This document shows positions 50,604 through 58,144 of a stretch of DNA of 64,000 nucleotides, one piece after another. Numbering within the stretch: position 1 is the stretch's first letter; each line of letters begins with the position of its first letter. The stretch is from VRUE01 sp963805475. Its GTDB lineage: Bacteria; Actinomycetota; Thermoleophilia; Solirubrobacterales; 70-9. Under the pieces are notes generated by a model, which saw only the letters and a list, made by a program, of their open reading frames with translations, did not search any database and was not told the DNA's origin. The stretch is taken from positions 124,001-188,000 of the forward strand of contig CAWDUO010000010.1 of assembly GCA_963805475.1 (NCBI GenBank), written 5' to 3'. The translations under genes and the position numbers were made by a program.

Positions 50604-51044
50604 ATGAGCCAGGATCCCGAGCGGGCGGCAGACTTCGTCAGGCGCTTCACTGAGTTCTGGCGCGCCCCCGCCATCGAGCGCCTCGACAGCGTGCTGGCGC
50701 CCGACGCCCGCCTGTCCGCACCGATGGTCCCGACGACTCGCGGACTCGAGGCCGGCAAGCGTGCGTTCGCCGATCTCTTCGAGCTGATCCCCGACATGAG
50801 AGCCGAGGTCCACCGCTGGGGAGCCACTGATGACGGCGTCATGATCGAGTTCACGGTCCGCGGCACGGCCGGCGGGGGCCCGGTCTCCTGGGAGTCGGTC
50901 GACCGCTTCGTCCTCGATGAGAACGGCCTCGCCATCGAGCGCTTCACCTACTTCGACTCCCTGCCGCTGGTGCTGACGGTCGCGCGGCGTCCCCGAGCCT
51001 GGCCAGGTTTCGCCCACAGCCGAATCAGGCAGCTACGCCGCTGA
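50604..51044 (+). CDS. SnoaL/NTF2-like family protein
   Basis: 146 residues with the NTF2-like cone fold pattern: RFTEFWRAPAIERLDSVLAP, LSAPMVPTTRGLEAGKRAFA, LFELIPDMRAEVHRWGATDD and VDRFVLDENGLAIERFTYFD. SnoaL-type members isomerise or hydrolyse small molecules or only bind them. The last 25 residues are basic and atypical. The 250-bp gap that follows shows no further gene; it holds only the upstream region of the next toxin-antitoxin pair. Confidence 0.85.
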   Translation: MSQDPERAADFVRRFTEFWRAPAIERLDSVLAPDARLSAPMVPTTRGLEAGKRAFADLFELIPDMRAEVHRWGATDDGVMIEFTVRGTAGGGPVSWESVDRFVLDENGLAIERFTYFDSLPLVLTVARRPRAWPGFAHSRIRQLRR

Positions 51045-51294
51045 GCAGCGGATTGCCGGCTCGGCTCGCACCCGCCACTGTCAGCGTCTTTACTTTCCGC
51101 GTGAGTCGATACGGAGTGCTGCTTTTCGTCCAAGGCGAGAGTGTGAGTCCGCTGGCCGACGCGATCGACGCTCCTGCTCGGGACGAAAAGGAGCCGCGAT
51201 GTGGCGGGCGCAGCCAGGTGCCGTCAGCGCTGCGAGGGCGACCCACGGCCCAGATGCCCTTGCAGCCACCGCGCCGGGCGGTACCCTGGATGCG

Positions 51295-51483
51295 ATGGCA
51301 ACCGCGAAACAGGACGCCCGAAGAGTCCTCGACGGCCTCCCCGAGGGGGCTTCGTTTGAGGATATTCAGTACCACCTCTACGTCCTGCAGCGCATCAGGC
51401 GCGGCCGCGAAGACGTCAGGGCGACCAGAGTCCTGCCCCAGGACGAGGTCGAGCAGCGGTTGGCCCGGTGGCTCGACGAGTAG
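51295..51483 (+). CDS. Antitoxin of a ParE-type pair
   Basis: 62 residues: MATAKQDARRVLDGLPEGAS, FEDIQYHLYVLQRIRRGRED, then LPQDEVEQRLARWLDE. The EGASFEDIQYHLYVLQRIRRG helix is characteristic of small antitoxins encoded before ParE/RelE toxins. The stop codon lies 16 bp inside the toxin gene. ATG 51289 is an alternative in-frame start. Confidence 0.88.
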   Translation: MATAKQDARRVLDGLPEGASFEDIQYHLYVLQRIRRGREDVRATRVLPQDEVEQRLARWLDE

Positions 51484-51788
51484 CCTGGACCGAGACCGCC
51501 TGGCGAGACCTCGAGCGCATCGCTGACTACATCGCCGAGGACTCCCCGGGTTATGCAGCGGCGTTCGTGCGAGGTGTCCGCGACCGCGCCAGATCGCTTG
51601 AGGAGATGGCCGAGCGAGGACGCACGGTTCCCGAGCAGGAGGAGGCGGCGGTCCGCGAGTTGATCATCGGGAGCTACCGCCTGATCTACGAGATCGAGGA
51701 TTTCGATGTCTATGTCCTCGGCCTGATCCACGGCGCGCGTGATCTCGCTGCGTTATGGCAAGAGGAGCCGCCTCGAGCGGGGGGCTGA
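51468..51788 (+). CDS. parE: ParE/RelE-superfamily toxin
   Basis: 106 residues from GTG 51468, overlapping the antitoxin by 16 nt. MARRVAWTETAWRDLERIAD, YIAEDSPGYAAAFVRGVRDR, ARSLEEMAERGRTVPEQ, ELIIGSYRLIYEIEDFDVYV and GLIHGARDL match the ParE fold (two helices, then beta-sheet with Y..R.IYE and histidine in the last strand). Gyrase or ribosome-dependent mRNA target cannot be told from sequence. Confidence 0.92.
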   Translation: MARRVAWTETAWRDLERIADYIAEDSPGYAAAFVRGVRDRARSLEEMAERGRTVPEQEEAAVRELIIGSYRLIYEIEDFDVYVLGLIHGARDLAALWQEEPPRAGG

Positions 51789-51843
51789 CTGAACCTCGCA
51801 CTGGATCTGACTCCCGCTTGCGCGAAAACCGGCGCCCGCATAG

Positions 51844-52575
51844 CTAGCCGGGCTGTCGAAATGCCGATTCGACCCGCGTCCCATCGGCGTCAAGGACCGC
51901 CGCTGCGTAACCTTGCGTCCCATCTTCGAGCTCGCCGGGCGCGCCGGCGTCTTGGCCACCGATCGCGATCGCATCCCGGTGAAAGTCCTCGACTGCCTGG
52001 CGACTTGACGCGGGGAAGCCGAGCTGGAGATGCTCGGTGGCGGGACGGCCGTCGGCGACGAGCGAGAAGGTCGTGGAGACGCCGCGAAACTGGCGGCCCT
52101 GCGGCCAGCGGCGGCCTTCGCGCAAGCCGGTATGGCGCATGGTCGCTGCGTAGAAGGCGGCTGCGGCGCTGAGATCGCGCACCCGAATCCAAAGGTGGTC
52201 TATGTGGCCGCCGCCACGCACGAAGTCATGTCGGACCCCCTCGACGCTGTTGCCGTCGGGGTCCCGCAGGAAGGCCCCGTAGTAGTTGGGTGTGTACTGC
52301 GGGCGCTCGTCCGGCGACCCATCGTCCTCGTAGCCCGCGTCGACCCCGACGCGCCAGAACTCGTCGACTCGCTCCCGTGAAGGGGCGACGAAGGCGACAT
52401 GCAGGTGCCGGGTGGGCGGATTCGCGGATGAGGCGCCGACCAGATGGAAGTCGTTCCACTCGATCCTGCCGTCAACGACACATGTCCCCTCGATGCCGAG
52501 TACAGGGAGAACAGTGCGATAGAAGCGCCCGGCGGCGGCCAGGTCCGCGACATGGATCGCGACATGGTCGAACAT
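51844..52575 (-). CDS. VOC-family protein with two glyoxalase-like modules
   Basis: 243 residues, duplicated: module 1 MFDHVAIHVADLAAAGRFYR to AFLRDPDGNSVEGVRHDFV; module 2 HIDHLWIRVRDLSAAAAFYA to AAAVLDADGTRVESAFRQ. Metal-ligand histidines H4 and H (DHLW) and acidic ends are seen in module 1; module 2 lacks some. Members include dioxygenases, lyases and resistance proteins. Substrate unknown. Confidence 0.85.
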   Translation of the reverse strand: MFDHVAIHVADLAAAGRFYRTVLPVLGIEGTCVVDGRIEWNDFHLVGASSANPPTRHLHVAFVAPSRERVDEFWRVGVDAGYEDDGSPDERPQYTPNYYGAFLRDPDGNSVEGVRHDFVRGGGHIDHLWIRVRDLSAAAAFYAATMRHTGLREGRRWPQGRQFRGVSTTFSLVADGRPATEHLQLGFPASSRQAVEDFHRDAIAIGGQDAGAPGELEDGTQGYAAAVLDADGTRVESAFRQPG

Positions 52576-52707
52576 CGACCGACCATAGCCTCCCGCCCAG
52601 GGCTGGTGCGATCAGAGCCAGCTACCGCTCTGCGCGATTTGGGAGCGCGTCGACTGACGCCGCTTGCGCTCCCGCAAAGGACGAAGACCGGGCAGCTACT
52701 CGACTGC

Positions 52708-53094
52708 TCACAGCCGCGAGCGGATCAGCTCCGCGAGCTCCTCGGGGGTCGTGCCGGCGCTCAGGCCGATGATCCAATCGGCGAGCTCGGGATCCGTCGC
52801 GTCGACCTCGTAGCCGTTGACCTCGAGAAAGGTCAGCATCGAAACGAACGCCAAGCGCTTGTTGCCGTCGATGAACGCCTGGCTCTCGGCGATGCCATGC
52901 GCAAGCGCCGCGGCCTGCAGCGCGAGGTCGGCCTTCTGGTAGTGGGCGTAATTGCGCGGCCGCCCCAGCGCGCTCTCGAGACCAGCCTGATCACGAAGCT
53001 GGTCGGCGGCCTGCCCGGTAGTTCCGCCGATGATCGCGGCGTAGAGCTCCAGCGCATCGGCGAGCTCGATATAGACCGGCTCGTTCTCCTCCAC
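52708..53094 (-). CDS. doc: Doc/Fic-family death-on-curing toxin with altered catalytic motif
   Basis: 128 residues from GTG 53094. YIELADALELYAAIIGGTTG and GLESALGRPRNYAHYQKADL precede the Fic core SQAFIDGNKRLAFVSMLTFL. In canonical Doc/Fic the motif starts with histidine (HxFxxGNKR); here Q72 is in that position, while GNKR (77-80) is intact. Doc kinases inactivate EF-Tu by phosphorylation. With the AbrB-type antitoxin gene 11 bp upstream this is a Phd/AbrB-Doc style pair; the toxin may be weakened or use a variant mechanism. Confidence 0.88.
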   Translation of the reverse strand: MEENEPVYIELADALELYAAIIGGTTGQAADQLRDQAGLESALGRPRNYAHYQKADLALQAAALAHGIAESQAFIDGNKRLAFVSMLTFLEVNGYEVDATDPELADWIIGLSAGTTPEELAELIRSRL

Positions 53095-53105
53095 CGGAGG
53101 CCCGT

Positions 53106-53360
53106 CTACCGCTTGGCGCTCTCATCATCTGGATCGTGCTCGGCAAGGATCTGCAGCGCCTCTGCGTGCTCGTCAACTACGCGCTGCCCGATGCCGCGAA
53201 TCCGATCACGGACCTGCTCGGTCGGCATGATCCGCAGCTCGCCACCTTGGAGCTCTTCGACGAGCACCGACGTTCCCGCGGCGTAGCCGCGCGCCTCGAA
53301 CTCACGCGGTATCGAAACCACGTTGCTGTTGCCAACCCGGCGAACCTTGACCACCTTCAT
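53106..53360 (-). CDS. AbrB/MazE-type antitoxin
   Basis: 84 residues from ATG 53360 (MKVVKVRRVGNSNVVSIPRE), a SpoVT-AbrB swapped-hairpin DNA-binding domain (VGNSNVVSIPREFEARGYAA, then GTSVLVEELQGGELRIMP). An acidic/arginine-rich helical tail (QRVVDEHAEALQILAEHDPD) would cap the Doc toxin. A promoter (TATACT, 53367-53372) ends exactly 6 nt before the ATG, so the mRNA is probably leaderless; GTG 53375 would lie within the promoter. Confidence 0.9.
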   Translation of the reverse strand: MKVVKVRRVGNSNVVSIPREFEARGYAAGTSVLVEELQGGELRIMPTEQVRDRIRGIGQRVVDEHAEALQILAEHDPDDESAKR

Positions 53361-53366
53361 GTCGCT

Positions 53367-53372
53367 AGTATA
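53367..53372 (-). promoter_or_regulatory. -10 element of a leaderless promoter for the AbrB-Doc pair
   Basis: TATACT on the minus strand followed by AGCGAC and then ATG: the start point expected 6-7 nt after the -10 coincides with the A of the start codon. Leaderless mRNAs are common in Actinobacteria. No good -35 was found. Confidence 0.6.
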
Positions 53373-53524
53373 CACGCGGATATCCCACGGCGCAGCCTTC
53401 CTGTGTCGACATCAGCGAACCTCACAACGTACGGGCATCCCGGCCGCCCCGGTGCACGCCTGTAATCGCGCGCGAAGGCGGCACTTTTCGCTTGCACCGC
53501 TCCGGCGGCGGATGCGGTCGAGCG

Positions 53525-53710
53525 CTATTCGCCCGCGTCGCCGGGCTCGCCGATTATGAAGTCCGACTTCTTGGAGTCGGAGAACTTCACCCAGCAGTGC
53601 TCTGGGGCGGCGCCGGCCACTTCTACCAGCGCCGCTTCGATCCGCTTTGCGATCTCGGCCTTCTGCTCGTCGCTGCGGCCCTCGAACCAGTGGATGTGGA
53701 CGAAGGGCAT
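53525..53710 (-). CDS. 4-oxalocrotonate tautomerase family enzyme
   Basis: 61 residues with the catalytic Pro directly after the start Met (MPFVHIHWFEGRSDEQKAEI), helix AKRIEAALVEVAGAAPEHCW and WVKFSDSKKSDFIIG, the size and pattern of a hexameric 4-OT-like tautomerase. Substrate unknown. The thioredoxin gene lies just upstream in the same direction (18-bp gap). Confidence 0.9.
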   Translation of the reverse strand: MPFVHIHWFEGRSDEQKAEIAKRIEAALVEVAGAAPEHCWVKFSDSKKSDFIIGEPGDAGE

Positions 53711-53728
53711 CGCCGTGCTCCGGCGGGC

Positions 53729-54055
53729 CTAGGCGAGAGCGGGCTCTAGCTCGGCCTCGAGCCGGCGCTTCGGCATCGCCCCGACCACTTTCTTCGCGAT
53801 CGCGCCGTCCTTGAACAGGAGCATGGTCGGGATCGAGAGGACTTCGTACTGGGCCGCGGTCTGCTGGTTCTCGTCGACGTTGAGGCTGAGGATCTTCAGG
53901 TTCTCTCGCTCGGCGTCGATTTCCTCGAGCACCGGGTGGACGACCCGGCAGGGGCCGCACCAGGGGGCCCAGAAGTCGACGAGGACGGGGCCGTCGGCCT
54001 CGAGGACGTCGGACTTGAAGGTGGCGTCGGTCACGTCGGTGAGCTTGCCGGTCAC
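53729..54055 (-). CDS. trx: Thioredoxin
   Basis: 108 residues from GTG 54055 (MTGKLTDVTDATFKSDVLEA). VLVDFWAPWCGPCRVVHPVL carries the WCGPC redox site, ILSLNVDENQQTAAQYEVLS and IPTMLLFKDG the cis-proline loop. Longer upstream readings lack homology. Cytosolic disulfide reductant. Divergent from polX across an 97-bp gap containing ATACTT/AAGTAT repeats. Confidence 0.95.
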   Translation of the reverse strand: MTGKLTDVTDATFKSDVLEADGPVLVDFWAPWCGPCRVVHPVLEEIDAERENLKILSLNVDENQQTAAQYEVLSIPTMLLFKDGAIAKKVVGAMPKRRLEAELEPALA

Positions 54056-54152
54056 TGGTATCGGTCTCCCGTGAGTCGAGGTTTCAGCGTCCAATACTTC
54101 AGAAAGTATAGCGAGGGCCGCAACCCCCGCCGACATCCCTATGTTGCCGAGT

Positions 54153-55883
54153 ATGACGAACGCCGAGATAGCCGCGGCGCTCGAAGAGCTGGGTGTTCTC
54201 TACGAGCTGGACGGGGCGGTCAAATACCGCGTGCTCGCCTACTCGACCGCGGCCAAGGCGATTCGCGAAAGCCCCGTCTCGGTCGCCGAGCTGGCGGCGG
54301 CGGGGCGGGCGACCGAGGTCCCCGGCGTCGGCAAGACGCTGGCCGAGAAGATCGACGCCCTGCTGGCGACCGGGGAGATCCCAGCCGCGGCGAAGCTGAA
54401 GGCGAAGTTCCCGCCGACGCTGATCGAGGTGACGCGCGTCCCGGGCGTGGGGGCGAAGACCGCGCGGCTGCTGTTCGAGCAGCTCGGCGTCGCCTCGCTC
54501 GCGGACCTGAAGGCCGCGGCGGAAGCGGAACGGGTGCGTGAGGTGAAGGGGCTCGGGCCGAAGGCGGAGGAGAACGTGCTCGCTTCTCTGGAGCGACTCG
54601 GCGAGCCCGGCGAGGGCCCCGGCCGGCTGCTGCTCTCGGCCGTGCGGCCGGTCGCCGAGCAGCTGGCGGCGGCGCTGCGCGAGCACCCGGCGGCGCGGCG
54701 CGTCGAGGTCGCCGGCTCGGTGCGGCGCTGGGCCGAGACCTGCAAGGACATCGACCTGATCGCGACCGCGGAGGAGCCGGCGGCGCTCGCCGAGCACCTC
54801 GCCGGCCACGAGCTGATCGCCGCCGCCGGCAACCCCGGCCCCAACGGCCTGCGCGCCCAGACCCACAACGGGATCGGCGTCGACCTGCGGATCGTCCCGC
54901 CCGAGGCCTTCGGCAACCTGCTCCAGCACTTCACCGGCTCCCAGGCCCACAACGTGCAGCTGCGCGAAGAGGCGGTCGCGCGCGGCCTCTCGGTCTCCGA
55001 GCACGGGATCACAGAGACCGAGAGCGGTGAGGTGACGCTCTGCGCGAGCGAGGCCGAGGTCTACGAGCGGCTCGGCTACTCCTATATAGAGCCCGAGCTG
55101 CGCGAGGGGCGCGGCGAGCTGCGGGCGGCGCGCGAGGGGACGCTGCCCGAGCTGGTCGCGCTCGCCGACGTGCGCGGCGACCTGCACGCGCACACGACCC
55201 TCTCCGACGGCCGCGACACGCTCGAGGAGATGGCTGAGGCCGGCCGCGCCCGCGGCTACGCCTACATGGCGATCACCGACCACTCGGCCAGCCACGGCTT
55301 CGGCGACCACGTCACCGCCGAGCGGCTCTGGCGGCGGATCGAGGAGGTCGCGGCGTGGAACCAGGGCAAACGCGGCTTCCGTCTGCTCGCCGGCTCGGAG
55401 ATCAACATCGGCCTCGACGGCGAGCTCGACTACCCCGGCGACCTGGTCGCGGCGCTGGATTGGGTCGTGGCCAGCGTCCACACCTCGTTCTCGATCTCCC
55501 CCGCGGCGATGACCGAGCGCGTGCTCGCCGCGATCGAGAACCCGGACGTCGACTGCATCGGCCACCTCACCGGCCGCCTGATCGGCCGCCGCGAGCCCTA
55601 CGGGATCGACGTCGAGGCGGTCGCCGAGGCGGCGGCGCGCACCGGCACGATGCTGGAGATCAACGGCAACCCCAACCGCCGCGACCTCTCCGAGCACCAC
55701 GCCCGCCTCGCCAAAGAAGCAGGCGCGACGATCGTCCTCAACACCGACGCCCACGGAGTCGACACCCTCGGCAACATGGCCTACGCGATAGCCACCGCCC
55801 GCCGCGCCTGGCTAACCCCCGAGGACATCGCCAACGCGAGGGGCTGGAAAGACTTCAAACCCCTCCTAAGAAGAACCAAATAA
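54153..55883 (+). CDS. polX: Family X DNA polymerase / 3'-5' exonuclease (PolX)
   Basis: 576 residues from ATG 54153 (ATG 54141 also in frame). HhH region TEVPGVGKTLAEKIDALLAT and TRVPGVGAKTARLLFEQLGV; nucleotidyltransferase part VEVAGSVRRWAETCKDIDLI with the GS and DxD motifs, and GIGVDLRIVPPEAFGNLLQH. The C-terminal PHP domain (from about 335) has GDLHAHTTLSDGRDTLEEMA, MAITDHSASHGFGDHV, SVHTSFSISPAAMTERVLAA and INGNPNRRDL plus LNTDAHGVDTLGNM. Base-excision or gap-filling repair with proofreading. Confidence 0.96.
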   Translation: MTNAEIAAALEELGVLYELDGAVKYRVLAYSTAAKAIRESPVSVAELAAAGRATEVPGVGKTLAEKIDALLATGEIPAAAKLKAKFPPTLIEVTRVPGVGAKTARLLFEQLGVASLADLKAAAEAERVREVKGLGPKAEENVLASLERLGEPGEGPGRLLLSAVRPVAEQLAAALREHPAARRVEVAGSVRRWAETCKDIDLIATAEEPAALAEHLAGHELIAAAGNPGPNGLRAQTHNGIGVDLRIVPPEAFGNLLQHFTGSQAHNVQLREEAVARGLSVSEHGITETESGEVTLCASEAEVYERLGYSYIEPELREGRGELRAAREGTLPELVALADVRGDLHAHTTLSDGRDTLEEMAEAGRARGYAYMAITDHSASHGFGDHVTAERLWRRIEEVAAWNQGKRGFRLLAGSEINIGLDGELDYPGDLVAALDWVVASVHTSFSISPAAMTERVLAAIENPDVDCIGHLTGRLIGRREPYGIDVEAVAEAAARTGTMLEINGNPNRRDLSEHHARLAKEAGATIVLNTDAHGVDTLGNMAYAIATARRAWLTPEDIANARGWKDFKPLLRRTK

Positions 55884-55933
55884 GCGAACGTCACGATCTG
55901 ATTCTTCGTGAGCGGCGCCGATATGGCGCGTAG

Positions 55934-55969
55934 ACGCCACCCCCGGACGCGAAGCGGAGGAGGTGGCGT
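55934..55969. repeat. Family D element, copy 3 (intergenic)
   Basis: Perfect 8-bp arms ACGCCACC/GGTGGCGT around the inverted 20-nt family core (55942-55961). Exactly 36 bp like copy 1, with unrelated arms. It lies between the convergent polX and membrane-protein genes, 3 bp from the latter's stop. Confidence 0.9.
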
Positions 55970-55971
55970 AT

Positions 55972-56481
55972 TTATGTTTGAGGGACGCTGCGTAGGCCGG
56001 GAGTTCGCACTAGCTCGATCGGGCGCAGCGCCGAGTTTGGGACCACGTGGAACTTGACGCCGTCTCGCTGCTCCACGCCGAGCACGGCGGCCTCGCGGGT
56101 GCGCATCCCCAGGGCTACGAGCAGGGCGTAGCCGGCGCCGATCGCGGCTACGCCCGGCCAGACGAAGCCGAGGACGCCGGCCGCCAGCGCGGTCAGGCCG
56201 ATCGGCCAGAGGCGGATCGCGGCGACCCGCGCGGGGGACGCCTCGGGCAGCGAGGTCGCCGTGCGAGCGCGGGCGAGCGCGTCGTGGACGCCGTCGGCGG
56301 CGCGCGAGGGGCGGCCCAGGTAGATGCCGAGGACGAGCGCGACCAGCCACCAGCCGGCGGTGACGTACACGGTCGTGGCATCGCCTTCGCGGCCGGCGGC
56401 GAGCGCCGTGACCGCCCCCAGCGCGGTCGCCTCGGCGCCGGTGAGGAAGACGGTGGTCCGCAGCAGGTCGGTGTAGGGCAT
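55972..56481 (-). CDS. Membrane protein of unknown function
   Basis: 169 residues with four hydrophobic segments (FLTGAEATALGAVTALAAG; WWLVALVLGIYLG; LWPIGLTALAAGVLGFVWPG; VAAIGAGYALLVALGM) and a C-terminal soluble tail (VEQRDGVKFHVVPNSALRPI). The family is not recognised; a tail of this type is seen in small conserved actinobacterial membrane proteins. It starts 9 bp after the otsB stop and is co-directional. Confidence 0.8.
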   Translation of the reverse strand: MPYTDLLRTTVFLTGAEATALGAVTALAAGREGDATTVYVTAGWWLVALVLGIYLGRPSRAADGVHDALARARTATSLPEASPARVAAIRLWPIGLTALAAGVLGFVWPGVAAIGAGYALLVALGMRTREAAVLGVEQRDGVKFHVVPNSALRPIELVRTPGLRSVPQT

Positions 56482-56490
56482 GCGCGGCTC

Positions 56491-57357
56491 CTACTCCGCC
56501 AGCATCTCCAGCAGCGCCAGCCAGCCGGACGGCCCATCGACCGTCAGGTCGGCCTCCGCGGCGATCTCCGCCGGGCCCTCGTCGGAGGCGACGCCGACGC
56601 AGACCGCCGTCTCCAGCTCGCCCTGCCGCTCCAGCTCGCGCAGGCGGCGAAAGGCGTCGAGGTCGGTCCGGTCGTCCCCGGCATACACAGCGCGTTCGGC
56701 ATTTGTCGGCGATAGCTCGACAAATGCCGAACGCGCGGCGGGGGGGTCCGGGGTGCCGAGCAGCGCGTCGATCGCAGCGTCCTTGCCGATCGGAACCGTC
56801 GGGCGCAGCTCGAGCACCTTGCGGCCCCAGTGGACGGCGAGACCTTCGCCCTCGGCCGCCGCGGCGATCTCCCGGGCGCGCGCCTCGGCCGCCACCTCGT
56901 CGCCGGCGCCGCGCCAGTGCAGCGCCTGGATCGGGCCCTTGTCCTCGAGCCGCAGCTCGCCGCCGGCGAAGGCGTCGCCGGGCAGCCCGGCGACGAATTC
57001 CGCGGCGTCGCGCTCGTGCCCGGCCAGCGCCGGGGCCGGTTGCGCCTCCTCCTCGCCTGGCAGCAGCAGCTCCAGGCCGTGGTTGCCCGAGTAGGCGATT
57101 CCGTCGACGCGGACCATCCCCTGCACCTCGGCCGCCCGCCGGCCCGAGATGCAGGCGACCAGGGCGTAGCGCCCGGCGAGCCGCCGCAGCGCCTCGCTCG
57201 CCCGCGCCGGCACAGCCGCTTCCTCCGGCCGCCCGACGATCGGCGCCAGCGTGCCGTCGACGTCGGTGAGGATCGCCGCCCGTGCCGGGTCCTCGCGCAA
57301 TCGCGCAAGCGGCCCCAGCTCCGCCGCGCCCCCGCCTCTGCCTCGTTGGGGAGACAC
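56491..57357 (-). CDS. otsB: Trehalose-6-phosphate phosphatase with in-frame palindrome
   Basis: 288 residues from GTG 57357. HAD motif I AAILTDVDGTLAPIVGRPEE, motif II CISGRRAAEVQG, SGNHGLELLLPG, KVLELRPTVPIGKDAAIDAL with the motif III lysine, and motif IV VYAGDDRTDLDAFRRL. It releases trehalose from trehalose-6-phosphate; otsA is not in the window. A family A copy (56691-56735) encodes RSAFVELSPTNAER just before the VYAGDDRTD motif, where members normally have a short loop. Confidence 0.94.
   Translation of the reverse strand: MSPQRGRGGGAAELGPLARLREDPARAAILTDVDGTLAPIVGRPEEAAVPARASEALRRLAGRYALVACISGRRAAEVQGMVRVDGIAYSGNHGLELLLPGEEEAQPAPALAGHERDAAEFVAGLPGDAFAGGELRLEDKGPIQALHWRGAGDEVAAEARAREIAAAAEGEGLAVHWGRKVLELRPTVPIGKDAAIDALLGTPDPPAARSAFVELSPTNAERAVYAGDDRTDLDAFRRLRELERQGELETAVCVGVASDEGPAEIAAEADLTVDGPSGWLALLEMLAE
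56691..56735. repeat. Family A 45-bp palindrome, copy 8 (inside otsB)
   Basis: CGCGTTCGGCATTTGTCG ... CGACAAATGCCGAACGCG: stem bases differ from other copies but remain fully paired (GGCAT with ATGCC). In frame, same reading phase as in thiL and ileS. Confidence 0.92.
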
Positions 57358-57374
57358 GCGACTAGTATCGCGCG

Positions 57375-57749
57375 ATCTCCTCCGCGCTCCCGCACCACAC
57401 CCTGAAGCTCGCCGCGATCGGCACCCTGGCGGGGATCTTCAGCGGCATCTTCGGGGTCGGCGGCGGCACCGTGATCGTCCCCCTGCTGATCTTCTGGCTC
57501 GGCTACGGCGAGCGCCTCGCCACCGGCACCAGCCTCGGCGCGATCGTCCTCATCGGCCTGCTCGGCACGATCGCCCAGGGCGGCATCTACGGCAACGTCC
57601 ACCTCGCCACCGGCCTGCTGCTCGCGATCCCCGCGGCGCTCGGCGTCATCGCCGGCACGGCTATCCAGCAGCGCATCCCCCAGCGCGCCGTCTCCCTCCT
57701 CTTCGCCGCCCTGCTGGTGGCCGTGGCGATCGAGCTGATCTTGAAGTGA
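57375..57749 (+). CDS. TauE/SafE permease half, first gene
   Basis: About 124 residues, four membrane helices: LKLAAIGTLAGIFSGIFGVG, GGGTVIVPLLIFWLGYGERL, TGTSLGAIVLIGLLGTIAQG and RAVSLLFAALLVAVAIELIL. This is one half of a TauE/SafE sulfite/organosulfur exporter. Homology begins well upstream of the first GTG (57471), but no ATG, GTG or TTG exists between the in-frame stop at 57363 and there. The start is therefore non-standard (ATC 57375 or CTG 57402) or a base is missing. Coordinates mark the start of homology. GTGA overlap with the second half. Confidence 0.75.
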   Translation: MSSALPHHTLKLAAIGTLAGIFSGIFGVGGGTVIVPLLIFWLGYGERLATGTSLGAIVLIGLLGTIAQGGIYGNVHLATGLLLAIPAALGVIAGTAIQQRIPQRAVSLLFAALLVAVAIELILK

Positions 57750-58117
57750 ACGAGGCCCTCGCCATCCTCCTCGCGGTCGCCGGCGGGCTCGCCGGCGGGC
57801 TGGTCGGCGTCGGCGGCGGCGTCCTCTTCGTCCCCGCGCTGACGATCTTCCTCGGCCTCAGCCAGGTCGAGGGCGAGTCGACCTCGCTGCTGATCATCGT
57901 CGTAGTCGCCCTCGTCGGCGCCGCCCGCCAGAGCGCCTACGGGAACCTGAAGCTGCGCGACGCCGTCGTCATCGGCGCGCTCTCGCCGCTCGGCGTGCTG
58001 ATCGGCGTCCTCGTCGCCAACGCGGTCCCCGGCCGCGCGCTCGAACTCTCCTTCGCGGCGCTGGTCCTCTTCGTCGCCTACGGACTGGTCAGACGCGCGC
58101 TCACGCAGGGGGCGTAG
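57746..58117 (+). CDS. TauE/SafE permease half, second gene
   Basis: 123 residues from GTG 57746: MNEALAILLAVAGGLAGGLV, GVGGGVLFVPALTIFLGLSQ and GESTSLLIIVVVALVGAARQ, ending AALVLFVAYGLVRRALTQ. It repeats the same half-domain (GxGGGxxxVPxL) as the gene before. Full TauE/SafE proteins fuse two such halves; here they are two genes joined by a GTGA overlap and presumably form a heterodimer. Confidence 0.85.
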   Translation: MNEALAILLAVAGGLAGGLVGVGGGVLFVPALTIFLGLSQVEGESTSLLIIVVVALVGAARQSAYGNLKLRDAVVIGALSPLGVLIGVLVANAVPGRALELSFAALVLFVAYGLVRRALTQGA

Positions 58118-58144
58118 AGGCCGGGACGAGGGCGCTACGCTCAG

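Noticed and set aside
51199..51294. Upstream extension of the ParE antitoxin
   Set aside because: The added residues (MWRAQPGAVSAARATHGPDA) show no family similarity; ATG 51295 gives the known antitoxin size.
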